Positions 6,459-6,646 of a stretch of DNA of 6,646 nt are shown one piece after another. A program made the position numbers and the translations under genes. The notes under the pieces were generated by a model. That model had not been told where the DNA came from. It saw only the letters and a list, made by a program, of their open reading frames with translations, and did no database searches. Source of the stretch: Candidatus Dormiibacterota bacterium (lineage in GTDB: Bacteria; Chloroflexota; Dormibacteria; Aeolococcales; Aeolococcaceae); assembly GCA_003153215.1 (NCBI GenBank), contig PLXL01000199.1, positions 1-6,646 of the forward strand, given 5' to 3'. Every line of letters starts with the position of its first letter. Position 1 is the stretch's first letter.

Positions 6459-6646
6459 CGCAGCCGCTCCGCGGTGGCGTCGTCAATGACGAAGTTGTCC
6501 GGCTGCCCGCCCTCCGGGAGGGGCCGGCGGCGTGGCGGCGGCTGAGCCCTCGGCCGCGCATCGTCATCCTGCGGCTCGCCGCGAACCTGACTGCCGCAGC
6601 CCACGCAGCGGAGGACGCGCACCGACCGCCGGCCGCCCAGGTACTC
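6419..6646 (-). CDS. Hypothetical small CxxC protein, N-terminus at or beyond the right edge
   Basis: I do not recognise this protein. The frame is open from the right edge to TGA at 6421-6419, with 75 codons visible. Near the start is LRCVGCGS, a CxxC that could be half of a zinc ribbon, although no second cysteine pair follows. A middle stretch is rich in R, P and D and probably disordered. The C-terminus holds a short helix-like DDATAERLRQMLEGG. A GTG at 6622 would give a 67-residue protein. The frame stays open upstream of it (EYLGGRRS), so the true start may lie outside the window. The gene is convergent with the hydrolase and overlaps its last 40 bases. The call rests on codon bias and the non-random C-terminal helix rather than on homology. 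Confidence 0.55.
   Translation of the reverse strand, partial: EYLGGRRSVRVLRCVGCGSQVRGEPQDDDARPRAQPPPRRRPLPEGGQPDNFVIDDATAERLRQMLEGGTAGPEA

Overview
The window is about 6.6 kb of very GC-rich DNA that is almost entirely coding. GTG starts are common, genes overlap by a few bases, and codons are strongly GC-biased at the third position. This fits a high-GC Terrabacteria-type bacterium (Actinomycetota, Chloroflexota or Candidatus Dormibacterota). I cannot fix the phylum from sequence alone. There are no RNA genes, insertion sequences, CRISPR arrays or other obvious mobile elements.

Left half (1-3237, minus strand): a type VII (ESX/WXG100-type) secretion module. A 96-residue WXG100 protein is followed, 49 bases on, by the first 965 codons of a membrane-anchored EssC/EccC-type FtsK/SpoIIIE ATPase that runs off the left edge. 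The ATPase has one N-terminal FHA domain, a pair of membrane helices, a degenerate ATPase-like domain, an intact ATPase domain and the start of another with an altered Walker A. The standard gene callers' frame is easy to miss here because the gene starts with GTG and is cut by the edge. A GC-rich hairpin sits between the two genes, and a candidate promoter with short inverted repeats precedes the WXG100 gene.

Middle (3366-5580, minus strand): a tight three-gene operon in the order trpD (anthranilate phosphoribosyltransferase), a coiled-coil C4 zinc-ribbon protein, and rnhA (ribonuclease HI). The genes overlap by 4 bases at each junction, implying translational coupling. A zinc-ribbon gene next to an RNase H gene recalls the arrangement known in actinobacteria (Rv2229c-Rv2228c of Mycobacterium tuberculosis). 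Here the RNase H has no phosphatase domain.

Right end (5581-6646): a 38-base divergent gap separates trpD from a plus-strand alpha/beta-hydrolase of the Est30-like carboxylesterase type. The hydrolase converges on, and overlaps by 40 bases, a minus-strand hypothetical CxxC protein cut by the right edge.

The most interesting content is the secretion module. It combines an EssC-type FHA domain with an otherwise EccC-like core, and its cargo and remaining machinery lie outside the window.
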